From positions 1 to 64,000 of the forward strand of contig NZ_JACKXD010000005.1 in the NCBI RefSeq assembly GCF_014212355.1: a stretch of 64,000 nucleotides of DNA. Direction: 5' to 3'. The notes beneath the pieces were generated by a model that did not search any database, was not told where the DNA came from, and saw only the letters and a program-made list of their open reading frames with translations. Made by a program: the position numbers and the translations under genes. This document shows positions 9,322 to 16,917 of the stretch, one piece after another. Each line of letters begins with the position of its first letter. Positions within the stretch are counted from its first letter, which is position 1. Source of the stretch: Halobellus ruber (GTDB lineage: Archaea > Halobacteriota > Halobacteria > Halobacteriales > Haloferacaceae).

Positions 9322-9737
9322 TCCCACCTCGTTACTGCGTCGGGTGCGCCTGCGGCGCACCACTCTTCAGGGGCGACTCGAGAGTCGTCCGCGAAGAAGC
9401 CGGACGGCTCTGCCGTCTCGCCCGACTCGCGGATACGCAGTTCGGACGAACGCCGTATCGGATCGGACGTCCACCTGCTGGGGATCCGCTCGGACCGGGC
9501 TACTGAGCGTAGACGGTGTCCCGGTCGAAGCGTAGCGGTTATCTGCACCGGGGAGCCGGAGGTTCCGAACCCTGAATCGGCCGATCACGCGTCGATCGCG
9601 GTCGGCGAAGGCCCGATCGTCCCGCTTCACGTCCGGGAGAGAGCGGTGTAGACGAGCTGACCGCACCACCGTCTATCGCTGTATGATGATCGGCGCCGGG
9701 AGCCACCTTCGACACGCGTTTGGGGCTACTGCGTTCG
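9322..9737. other. Gene-free spacer with hairpin elements
   Basis: 416 bp between convergent genes. The left part (9333-9442) is a repeat-like block described separately. The remainder (about 9443-9737) shows no reading frame with recognisable protein character and no RNA gene that I can identify. Confidence 0.5.
9333..9442. repeat. Repeat element C, copy 1 (multi-hairpin)
   Basis: Bounded by tactgcgtcggg on the left and cgcggatacgcagt on the right; the ends are inverted (actgcgt/acgcagt). Inside are two perfect hairpins, ggtgcgcc-tgc-ggcgcacc (about 9344-9362) and cgactc-ga-gagtcg (about 9374-9387). The block ccgtctcgcccgactcgcgg plus the right end recurs at 11213-11288 with few changes, so this looks like a dispersed non-coding repeat. 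Confidence 0.5.
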
Positions 9738-11150
9738 TTATTCCGTTGCAGCGTCCGGCGCTCGTTGGAGCCGCCCCATCACCTCGGGGACGAACTCGGC
9801 AAAGGGGGCGAACGCGGGCGTGTACAGCGGGACGCCGCCGGGTGCCGCGGCCTCGGAGATCAGGTAGCCCGAGTTGCCGACGACCTCCATCACCCGGTCC
9901 GGCGTCGAGACCGGCCGGGTGGTCCCCCCGACCGCGATCACGTGGTCGTCGTCGGTGATCCGCGCCACCGACAGCACCACCGCCCACGGACCGTCCTCGC
10001 CGCTGACGACGCCGGCGAAAGAGGCGAGGTCGGTCCCGGTGCCAAGCAGCGTCGCCTCCGACGGCGCGTCCTCCGTGAGGACGACCTCCCGGGGGCCGCC
10101 GAGCCACTCCACCGTGTCCCCGTCGGTGAGGCCGGTCGCGGCCAGCACCCGCTTTGTGGCGTCCCGCTGGAGCAGGTCCGTCGTCGCCATCCCCACCAGC
10201 GGGTTCGCCGACTGGCCGGCCACCGACGCGTTCGGCGTCGCCAGCACACCCACCCCGAACGGCTGGCCACCTAGCGGGGCCGGGACGCCCCTGTCGAACG
10301 CTCGGTCGGCGGGGACGTCAATTACGTCCCCCGCGGTGACGATGACGTCCCCCTGGGTGACGAACACCGTGCCGGCCGTATCGATGGTGGCGCCCGGGTC
10401 GACCCGCTCGGCACCCTCGGGCAGCCCGTCCATCCCGACGCTGCTCATCACCGTCTCCACGTTCGGCACGAACACCCGCACGTCGTCGGGCGAGTCGGGG
10501 GAGAGGGTCTCACTCGGGAAGTACGTCTCACCTGGGAAGTACGTCTCACCCGGGAAGTACGTCTCACCTGGGAAGTACGTCTCACCCGGGAAGAACGCAC
10601 CCGGCTCGTCGCCGTCGTACGTCACCGTGTCGCTCCCGACGGCCGCGCCGGGCACGAGCGCCATCACTTGCTCGGGGGCAATCCCGTCCCCGCCGCGCGC
10701 GCCCTCCGGGATGACCAGGCTGAACTGGTCGCCGGAGACCTGCACCCCGCCTTTGATGAACGACAGCTCCGCCCCGTCGACGCCGATGTCGCTCGCGACG
10801 GCGTTGATCGCCGACCCCGACCCGGGGGTCTGGTTGACGCTGCTGACGAACTTCTCCAGTACGGTGGGCGCGCCGCGGGCAGGCCCGCGCTGGTAGACCG
10901 CGCTGTGGCTGGTGATCGACACCTCCACGTTGCCGGAGGGGCCCTCCCGTTCGATGGTTTCGGACTCGTTTGCGGTCTCGGCTAGCAGTACCTCCTCGCG
11001 GGCGCTCTCGGGCAAGACAACCGACGTAGCCTCGAAGGACTGGTCGGTCACGTCCGAACAGCCGGCCAACCCGGCCAGCACCGCGCCGCCCACCGCCGCC
11101 AGCGTCCGTCGCCGCGACACCCGCCGGCTTCTATCGGTCGGGAATGTCAT
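9738..11150 (-). CDS. Secreted haloarchaeal lipoprotein (DUF6517-like)
   Basis: 470-residue exported protein. The N-terminus has twin arginines (RRVSRRRTLAAVGGAVLAGLAGC), that is a Tat-type signal ending in a lipobox with the modified cysteine near residue 32. The mature part resembles haloarchaeal DUF6517 lipoproteins of unknown function. I am fairly sure of the lipoprotein call and less sure of the family. Residues of about 185-213 are a tandem hexapeptide repeat (FPGETY) encoded by an 18-bp repeat at 10511-10594. It is flanked on both sides by non-coding repeat elements. Confidence 0.8.
   Translation of the reverse strand: MTFPTDRSRRVSRRRTLAAVGGAVLAGLAGCSDVTDQSFEATSVVLPESAREEVLLAETANESETIEREGPSGNVEVSITSHSAVYQRGPARGAPTVLEKFVSSVNQTPGSGSAINAVASDIGVDGAELSFIKGGVQVSGDQFSLVIPEGARGGDGIAPEQVMALVPGAAVGSDTVTYDGDEPGAFFPGETYFPGETYFPGETYFPGETYFPSETLSPDSPDDVRVFVPNVETVMSSVGMDGLPEGAERVDPGATIDTAGTVFVTQGDVIVTAGDVIDVPADRAFDRGVPAPLGGQPFGVGVLATPNASVAGQSANPLVGMATTDLLQRDATKRVLAATGLTDGDTVEWLGGPREVVLTEDAPSEATLLGTGTDLASFAGVVSGEDGPWAVVLSVARITDDDHVIAVGGTTRPVSTPDRVMEVVGNSGYLISEAAAPGGVPLYTPAFAPFAEFVPEVMGRLQRAPDAATE
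10511..10594. repeat. 18-bp in-frame tandem repeat
   Basis: Four full 18-bp units (10511-10528, 10529-10546, 10547-10564, 10565-10582) and a partial fifth. The consensus is cacYYgggaagtacgtct with alternating c/t at the variable positions. On the coding strand each unit gives the six residues FPGETY. Near-perfect identity implies recent expansion by slippage or unequal recombination. Confidence 0.9.
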
Positions 11151-11212
11151 ACGATATATATTGTCAACTGTCGTGATAAAAGATGTGGCGTGACACGGTT
11201 ACTCCACCCGTG

Positions 11213-11288
11213 TACTGCGTCGGGTCGCGCTCCGCCGTCTCGCGCTGCTTGTACGGATCCGTCTCGCCCGGCTCGCGGATGCGCAGTT
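11213..11288. repeat. Repeat element C, copy 2 (shorter)
   Basis: Starts tactgcgtcgggt and ends ctcgcccggctcgcggatgcgcagt, matching both ends of the copy at 9333-9442 but with a shorter and different centre. The pattern of conserved ends and divergent middle is typical of degenerate non-autonomous elements. Confidence 0.45.
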
Positions 11289-11309
11289 CGGGCGACCCAT
11301 ACATCGTTC

Positions 11310-11389
11310 ATACTGTTGGCTATAACTACGTGAAGATGTTCGACACCCCGGGGTGTCGAAATCCGTCACGGGACGATAGCCGACAGTAT
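11310..11389 (+). repeat. MITE-like element A, copy 1 (80 bp)
   Basis: 80 bp with imperfect terminal inverted repeats atactgttggctat / atagccgacagtat and a perfect central palindrome cgacaccccggggtgtcg (11341-11358). The same 80 bp occurs in inverted orientation at 12499-12578 with only two differences. No target-site duplication is obvious. Confidence 0.8.
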
Positions 11390-11458
11390 CAGAACGGACG
11401 AACGCTGTACCGTACCCGCTCCGCAGCCGTTCGTGTTCCGCCAGGAGCCGGGTGCCGA

Positions 11459-11544
11459 CTATAGTAGCGTTTGCAACTGGTTTCATATCCGATCGCACGC
11501 CGTCGTGCGATCGAGTGAGCGAAGACTTGCAAACGCTACTATAG
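11459..11544. repeat. MITE-like element B (86 bp)
   Basis: Perfect 18-bp terminal inverted repeats, ctatagtagcgtttgcaa at 11459-11476 and its complement at 11527-11544. Inside, gatcgcacg-ccgt-cgtgcgatc (11491-11512) forms a 9-bp hairpin. There is no coding capacity. The structure suits a non-autonomous transposable element moved by an IS outside the window. Confidence 0.75.
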
Positions 11545-11635
11545 GGAGCCTGCATCTTGCACTCCGATATCAGTCCTCTGTTGGCGTGCTCGGGTTGTTA
11601 GGTGACAGATTACACCGATTTCCGGGTAGACGGCT

Positions 11636-12352
11636 TCACGCACTAAAGGAGTCGACCCGATCAACGAAGTTTGCAAGGGCAACTCGGAGATGCGGTAGTC
11701 GCGCCCGTTCGGGGACGAACGAGATAGTGACGTCCTCCTCGATCAGACCCGAATACTGTTCGTGGCTGTCACTTCTCCAACGGACCGCGGTTTCATTGGT
11801 GACATCACCGGGGGAGCCGTGGACGTGGTACCCGGGAGGTCCGTACAGAAGCAACCGATCCGCTCCCGGATACGGAGTGCCTTCTCCACCACTGGCGAAC
11901 GGTGGTGCACCACGCGTGTGGAACGCGTCGAACTGCACGATGCCAAGGGTTTTGTGTGCTACTTCGTCGGAGGAATAGCGGACACGTAACGTATCTCCAA
12001 CTACGGACGTTCGGAGGTTTCGCCGGTCGTCGACTACAGTATAGGATACCTCTTTGACGATCGCATGTCGAAGCGAGTCGTTGTTGAGCTGTTCGGCGCC
12101 CTTCAGTAGTTCGACACCGGCGACGAACTCCGCACGTCCGGTTTCCGACACTCGGATAGTCATTGTACTCTGGCCGCGCTCGACCGTCACTCCGCGCTCG
12201 CGTGCGGCCTCATCGAGAGCGCCCGTACACACGCCACAGACTGGCTCAGGCGGTGCTTTGGCCGTTCCTGAGCCGATAAGTGCTGGACTGGCGATGAGGA
12301 GTCCGAACACGAATACGCCGATGAGAAGGCGGTGCCGACTGGACGAGCACAT
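11636..12352 (-). CDS. Secreted haloarchaeal protein of unknown function
   Basis: 238 residues. A signal sequence (LLIGVFVFGLLIASPALIGSG) is followed by PPEPVCGVCTGALDEAARERGV with a CxxC pair, then a beta-rich domain ending near RLPHLRVALANFVDRVDSFSA. I recall haloarchaeal proteins with this N-terminus but cannot name a function. They may continue into a C-terminal membrane segment that is absent here, so truncation is possible. Base composition is lower in GC than its neighbours. The gene lies between the two inverted copies of element A, which suggests a separately acquired segment. Confidence 0.7.
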   Translation of the reverse strand: MCSSSRHRLLIGVFVFGLLIASPALIGSGTAKAPPEPVCGVCTGALDEAARERGVTVERGQSTMTIRVSETGRAEFVAGVELLKGAEQLNNDSLRHAIVKEVSYTVVDDRRNLRTSVVGDTLRVRYSSDEVAHKTLGIVQFDAFHTRGAPPFASGGEGTPYPGADRLLLYGPPGYHVHGSPGDVTNETAVRWRSDSHEQYSGLIEEDVTISFVPERARLPHLRVALANFVDRVDSFSA

Positions 12353-12659
12353 CGTGGCTATCGTATCGTGGGAGATGTAGATGGAAAGTATCTCCGTAAA
12401 GTACAGTCACCACTTGTGTCAAAGCGACTCTTTGTTCCTCCGAGTCCGCGGCGATATGGCCACGTTGACTGACACGTGAATCGGTCCATCCGCCGCTAAT
12501 ACTGTCGGCTATCGTCCCGTGACGGATTTCGACACCCCGGGGTGTGGAACATCTTCACGTAGTTATAGCCGACAGTATGAATCGACATACGACACCGTCG
12601 ATACGCGGTGGCCGGCTACGGCGGGCCGTATCACGCCCCGGTCGTTCCGACCCGCCGTG
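12353..12659. other. Intergenic region holding element A copy 2
   Basis: 307 bp between the secreted-protein gene and the trpS stop. Apart from the 80-bp element A copy I see nothing functional. The gene at 11636-12352 would need its promoter at the left end of this stretch, but no strong TATA box is evident. Confidence 0.5.
12499..12578 (-). repeat. MITE-like element A, copy 2 (80 bp, inverted)
   Basis: Reverse complement of the element at 11310-11389 with two mismatches, one in the terminal repeat and one in the central palindrome. With copy 1 it frames a 1.1-kb segment carrying one gene and element B. Confidence 0.8.
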
Positions 12660-14345
12660 TTACTCGTCACCGGGGGCGACGCCACGCCGCGACGATTCCA
12701 GCGAGACGTCCAGATCCTCCAGCAGCGCTTCGGCCTCCGCACGCTTCTCCTGGTGGTCCGCCAGGAACTCAGCCATTAGCTCCGCGGCCTGCTCCTTGCA
12801 GTCGCCGCAGAGCCGCTCGCCGCCGACGCACTCGTCGTAGACCCGCTTTGCGAACTCGTCGTCGTCGCCCGAGAGCAGGTAGGCGTAGAGTTCGTAGACC
12901 GGACACTCGTCGGCCTCACCGCCGAGTTCGCGCTGCTTCTCGGCGGTGTCGCGTCCGCCCGTCGTCGCGGCCTTCACCTTGTCGTACCCCTCCTCGGGGT
13001 CGTCGAGAAGCGAGATGTGCGACGCCGGGATCGACGACGACATCTTCCCACCGGTCAGCCCGGTCATAAACCGGTGGTAGATCGAGGAGGGCGGGACGAA
13101 CCCGTAGCCGCCGTGGTCGAGTTCGACCTCGCGGGCGAGTTCCGCGGCCGCCTCGCGGTCGAGGTCGAAGGCGTCGACGTGGGCGTCGTACCGCCGCTTC
13201 TCGCCGTCGATCGCCTCGATCAGCGCCTCGAAGGCGTCGTCGGTGGCGTTGGAATCGAGGAACCGCACCCGGGGACGGAGCGGTTCCATCCCGGCGTTGT
13301 CGAGTTTCTCGGCGGCCGACTCCCGGACGTCGCCGGCGACGACGACGCCGAGGGAATCGAGGGCGTCGTCGCCTGCGTCCCGGAGCCACGCGGCGGCCTC
13401 CTCACACCGGGGTCGGTCGGGGTCCTCGGCGTAGGCGTCGCGCTCGCCGTAGACCGCGCCGACGAGGGGGCGCTCGGCGTCGGTGAGCTCGAAACTCGCG
13501 TACGCCTCGGTGACTTTGAAATACCGCATCCGCGCGGCGAGGTCGCGGGCGAACCGGACGTGGGGGTCCTGGTCGGGGCCGACCGGGATCACGGTGGGTT
13601 TCGGCTCCTCCAACTGGGGATAGAGGATGTCCGCCATCTGGGTGACCACCGACTGTATGTGCGAGACGTTGGTCCCGCCGTCGAAGCCGTAGATACCCTG
13701 GAACTCCGAGAAGTTGGCCTTCGACCCCAACTCGAAGGCGAGATCCTGGAGCTCTCTGTTGTCGGACTGCCGGTAGAGTTCGCCCTCCTCGGGGTCGAAC
13801 CCCAGCGCCAGCAGGCTCAGGAGGTAATCGCGGGCGTGCTCGTCGATCTCGGCCCACGTCATCCCGCGGGCGGCGTGGGCTTCGAGGTCGGCGATCAGCC
13901 CGTAGGCGTCGGCGCCCTGCTCTTGATGCCAGATGATCTCGTCGAACACCAGCTTGTGGCCGATGTGGGGATCGCCGGTGGGCATAAAGCCCGAGAGCAC
14001 CGCGGCGTCGCCGCCCGCCCGGAGCGCGTCGGCGACGGGGGAGTAGTCGCGGTGGCCGAAGATGACACCCCGGCGCATCAGGTAGTGGGGGTTCGGGACG
14101 CCGGGGAGCACGTCGTCGAACTCCCCGATCCCGAACTCCTCGAAGAGGCTCCGGTAGTCGGCGACCGTCGACGACCCCCACGGGTCGAGGGCGACATCGT
14201 CGGCGCCGGCCGCCCCCTCGGTACCGCCGTCGGGGGCGAGCGGCCCGTCGTCGGCCGGTCGCTCTCGCTCGTGATCGCCCTCGGCGACCGGCGGCGTCGC
14301 CTGCGGGCCGTCCTCGCCGCGCCGGGAGTCGTCGTCTCGTGTCAT
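12660..14345 (-). CDS. trpS: Tryptophan--tRNA ligase
   Basis: Class I synthetase that charges tRNA-Trp. 561 residues. The acidic low-complexity N-terminal extension (about residues 1-55) is typical of haloarchaeal TrpRS. The HIGH-type motif is in PTGDPHIGHKLVFDEI (about 122-137) and the KMSKS-type motif is GGKMSSSIPAS (about 432-442). A C-terminal CxxC lies in GERLCGDCKEQAAEL. The ATG overlaps the endA stop by 3 bases (ATGA), so endA and trpS are one operon. Longer upstream in-frame sequence is the antisense-like frame of endA and was rejected. Confidence 0.96.
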   Translation of the reverse strand: MTRDDDSRRGEDGPQATPPVAEGDHERERPADDGPLAPDGGTEGAAGADDVALDPWGSSTVADYRSLFEEFGIGEFDDVLPGVPNPHYLMRRGVIFGHRDYSPVADALRAGGDAAVLSGFMPTGDPHIGHKLVFDEIIWHQEQGADAYGLIADLEAHAARGMTWAEIDEHARDYLLSLLALGFDPEEGELYRQSDNRELQDLAFELGSKANFSEFQGIYGFDGGTNVSHIQSVVTQMADILYPQLEEPKPTVIPVGPDQDPHVRFARDLAARMRYFKVTEAYASFELTDAERPLVGAVYGERDAYAEDPDRPRCEEAAAWLRDAGDDALDSLGVVVAGDVRESAAEKLDNAGMEPLRPRVRFLDSNATDDAFEALIEAIDGEKRRYDAHVDAFDLDREAAAELAREVELDHGGYGFVPPSSIYHRFMTGLTGGKMSSSIPASHISLLDDPEEGYDKVKAATTGGRDTAEKQRELGGEADECPVYELYAYLLSGDDDEFAKRVYDECVGGERLCGDCKEQAAELMAEFLADHQEKRAEAEALLEDLDVSLESSRRGVAPGDE

Positions 14346-15445
14346 AGGGTGAGTCGGGCTACCGAGAGCCAGCGTATGCGTCCGTTGGCCGCGGTACGCG
14401 CAAAAACCATTCGCTTCCGGACCCCGCCGGCCAGCCGGACGTCCAAGGAGAGGTCCCGCGGGTAGACGGTGTGCTCGGGGCCGACCACCCGAACCAGGTT
14501 CGCGGAGTGCCCCAGGGAATCGACGCCGTCGAAGCCGTCGTACACCCGGAAGTCCGCGCCGAACTTGAACCCGCTTTTCGGAACGACCCCCCGGCCACGG
14601 AGCGCGGCGTAGACCCGCAGCCGGCGGTCGAACCGCTCGCCCTCGACGGCCTGGCCGCGGTCGACGATCGCTGCGGGATCGGCGTCGAGGACGCCCCGCT
14701 GGGCGAGGTACGCGGCCTCGACGAGCGAAAGCTGGAGCGGCCCCGAGTCGGCGTTGCGGCCGAACAGCCGCTGGCCGTAGAACCGCGACTCGTAGAGGCG
14801 ATCGGCGGCCTCGTAACAGACCACCCGGTCGTCGAGCAGGTCCGCGTCGACCGATGCGGGGAGGTCGGCGTCGCCCGTGCCGTCCGCGTCGTCGGCGCCT
14901 ATGTCGGGGGCGGCGTCGGTGTCGAAGTACGTGAGTTCGCCGTCCTCGTCGACCACCGCGAGCACGACCCCGCCGAGCGACGCCGCCGGGACGCCCTCGC
15001 GCTCGCCGACCACGCGAACCCGGTGGGCCACCTCGTCGTCCCACGGCCCCTTGCCGCGGGGGTAGACCACGAAGTCGACGTCCGAGTGCCCCTCGGACTC
15101 CGCGTCGACCCCCGGCCACGCCGGGCGGGCCGGGGAAAGGTAGAAGCCCCGGTCGCGGAGGTCCTTGTAGACGGTAAACCGGAGCGCGGTCCCGGTCCGG
15201 GCCAGGAACGCCCGGAAGTCCAGCCGGTCTTCGTCCGCCGGGGGGTCGGCGTCGCCCGCGGAATCCGCGCCGGACTCGTCGACGACGGCCTCGAGGTCCC
15301 CCCGGGAGAGCAGGTGGGCGGCTTCGACGGGCGCCACCTCGATGCGGCTGCGGTCCAGCGGCCGGCCGTAGCCGTGGGCGTCGTGGAACCGCTGTCTGGC
15401 GTCGCCGGCGATGCGGACCACGCCGTCGGTCAGGATCCCGTCCAT
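14342..15445 (-). CDS. endA: tRNA-splicing endonuclease
   Basis: Cuts archaeal tRNA introns at bulge-helix-bulge sites. The 367 residues fit the euryarchaeal alpha2 type with two tandem EndA repeats. In the C-terminal catalytic repeat I see FKFGADFRVYDGF (catalytic Tyr), LGHSANLVRV (catalytic His) and GVRKRMVFA (catalytic Lys). In the N-terminal repeat YKDLRDRGFYLSP is the degenerate counterpart. I chose MDGILTDGVVRIAGDARQ as start because family similarity begins there; an in-frame ATG at 15472 would add nine residues. It is upstream of and overlapping trpS, whose tRNA often carries an intron in haloarchaea. Confidence 0.93.
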   Translation of the reverse strand: MDGILTDGVVRIAGDARQRFHDAHGYGRPLDRSRIEVAPVEAAHLLSRGDLEAVVDESGADSAGDADPPADEDRLDFRAFLARTGTALRFTVYKDLRDRGFYLSPARPAWPGVDAESEGHSDVDFVVYPRGKGPWDDEVAHRVRVVGEREGVPAASLGGVVLAVVDEDGELTYFDTDAAPDIGADDADGTGDADLPASVDADLLDDRVVCYEAADRLYESRFYGQRLFGRNADSGPLQLSLVEAAYLAQRGVLDADPAAIVDRGQAVEGERFDRRLRVYAALRGRGVVPKSGFKFGADFRVYDGFDGVDSLGHSANLVRVVGPEHTVYPRDLSLDVRLAGGVRKRMVFARTAANGRIRWLSVARLTL

Positions 15446-15520
15446 ATCCGTCCTGGCGGCCGGCCGCGACATAGGGGCTGCGGTGTGGCCGGCTCGAAGA
15501 GAGCCGACTTCTCGACCGCA

Positions 15521-16402
15521 TCACTCCACGAACCGCTCGCAGGTGCCGTCGAGACACCGCCGGCCGCGGTCGGTCTCGAAGACCGGCAGCCCACAGTCGC
15601 ACTCCCCGTCGACGACCCCTGCGGGGATCGCGAAGGCGGTCTCGCAGTCGGGGTAGGCGTCACACCCCGCCAGCAGCCGGCCGCCGCGGCGGATGATCCG
15701 GAGGTCGGAGCCGCACTCCGGACAGGCCCACTCGCGGTCGAACCGCTCGCGGACGGCGTCGTCGAGGGAGTCACACGACCGGTCGAGACACACCTCGAAG
15801 GTCTCGCCCGCCGGCGCCCGGATGGTCGGGAGCCCGCAGTCGGAACACGACCCGTCGGTGACGGTCGCGCCGCGGGGAAGCGGATAGCGGACCTCGGAGT
15901 CGACGCCGCGGACGTCCCCCCCGGTCCGAACCAGCGGCTCGCCCGTCTCGGGGTCGGAACCGACCGGGACGCCCGCCTCGGAGACGGGGTACTCCGCCCG
16001 TCCCGCGGCGCGGTGACAGACCACCCGGAGAACCTGGTCGCCGGCGCGGGCGACGATCCCGAAGCCCTCGTCGTCGACGGCTTCTTCTCGCGGGCCGGGG
16101 GACGGCTCCGCCGTCCCGTTCGAGGCGGCTTGGCCGCCTCGCAGCCCGCTCGGACGGCCCGAGGCGCTTTGCGGCTCGCTGTCGCCGGCTGTTCGGGCCG
16201 TTTCCGAGGCACCGCCGGTCTCGACGGTCAGGGCGTCGGGGCGGGTCAGCCACGCGACGGGCTGGTAGCCGTCGGCGTCGTGGACCAGGGTGGTGCGGTC
16301 GGGCTTGATCACGACCGCGACCCGGCCGCGCTGGGTTCGGGTGCGGTCGCCCTCGAAGGTCGTCGTACAGTCGCCGGCGAAAACGCGGATCGTCTCTGGC
16401 AT
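15521..16402 (-). CDS. Zinc-ribbon protein with topoisomerase-type C4 fingers
   Basis: 293 residues. The N-terminal third (MPETIRVFAGDCTTTFEGDR, then RGRVAVVIKPDRTTLVHDADGYQPVAWL) resembles the N-terminal domain of NucS/DUF91-type nucleases. The C-terminal half carries three topoisomerase I-like C4 zinc ribbons: CSDCGLPTI with a later CLDRSC, CPECGSDLRII with CDAYPDC, and CDCGLPVF with CLDGTC. I do not see a complete nuclease active site, so a nucleic-acid-binding accessory role is safer than nuclease. It stands alone, 75 bp upstream of endA on the same strand. Confidence 0.75.
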   Translation of the reverse strand: MPETIRVFAGDCTTTFEGDRTRTQRGRVAVVIKPDRTTLVHDADGYQPVAWLTRPDALTVETGGASETARTAGDSEPQSASGRPSGLRGGQAASNGTAEPSPGPREEAVDDEGFGIVARAGDQVLRVVCHRAAGRAEYPVSEAGVPVGSDPETGEPLVRTGGDVRGVDSEVRYPLPRGATVTDGSCSDCGLPTIRAPAGETFEVCLDRSCDSLDDAVRERFDREWACPECGSDLRIIRRGGRLLAGCDAYPDCETAFAIPAGVVDGECDCGLPVFETDRGRRCLDGTCERFVE

Positions 16403-16477
16403 ACGGGGGGTCTGATCCCGGCATCGTTCATAGACCCTCGCGACAAGGGCTTTATCCGGTGGCGTTCGACCCGGCGT

Positions 16478-16917
16478 ATGGAGCCGCCCGCCGGTCCGGT
16501 GCTGTTCGATATGGACGGCGTGCTGGTCGATTCGGAGACGTACTGGACCCGCTTCGAGTCGGAGTGGGTGTTCGGGACGGCGGTCGCGTCGGGGTCACCC
16601 ACGCACGCGGAGGTAACCGGAACGTCCGTCCGCGAGCGGTTCGACCTCGACCCGCTGGACCTGGTCGTCAGCGCCGACGACGTCGGCGGGCCGGGGAAGC
16701 CCGAGCCCGACATCTACGAGTACGCCGCCGTGGAACTCGGCCGGGAACCCGAGGATGTGTCGTGGTGGAAGACTCCCCGAACGGGATCGCGGCCGCGGTC
16801 CGGGCGGGCGCGTTCACGGTCGCGTACCGGTCGACGCACGACGCGGAGTTGGACCTCTCGCGGGCCGATGCTGTGGTCGAAAGCCCCGACGCGCTGCGGT
16901 CGTTGCTTCGCGGGTGA
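16478..16917 (+). pseudogene. HAD-family phosphatase, internally deleted and frameshifted
   Basis: The start reads MEPPAGPVLFDMDGVLVDSE, a perfect HAD motif I, and the end (VVVEDSPNGIAAAVRAGAFTVAY) is HAD motif IV. Two lesions separate them. First, EVTGTS is joined directly to VRERFDLDPLDLVVSADDVGGPGKPEPD, skipping most of the cap domain and motif II, about 75-80 residues short of the usual length of about 220. Second, one base is missing near 16760 (gaggatgtgtcgtggtgg), which switches the frame inside the motif IV strand. A TATA-like ctttatcc lies 25-28 nt upstream, so the remnant may still be transcribed. It ends one base from the convergent helicase gene. Confidence 0.85.

Larger units (their letters stand above)
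11151..11635. other. Intergenic cluster of three repeat elements
   Basis: 485 bp between two leftward secreted-protein genes. It holds element C copy 2, element A copy 1 and element B in succession. No credible gene lies between them; the reading frames that cross this stretch only reflect the repeats. Confidence 0.6.

Noticed and set aside
10511-10594. CRISPR-like repeats in the lipoprotein gene
   Set aside because: 18-bp units are contiguous and in frame, encoding a hexapeptide repeat.
11433-11978. 181-codon plus-strand frame over element B
   Set aside because: It crosses the repeat and runs antisense to the secreted-protein gene; no protein character.
12660-15602. A 980-codon trpS fusion
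   Set aside because: TrpS proper starts at 14345; the added part is endA read in the wrong frame.
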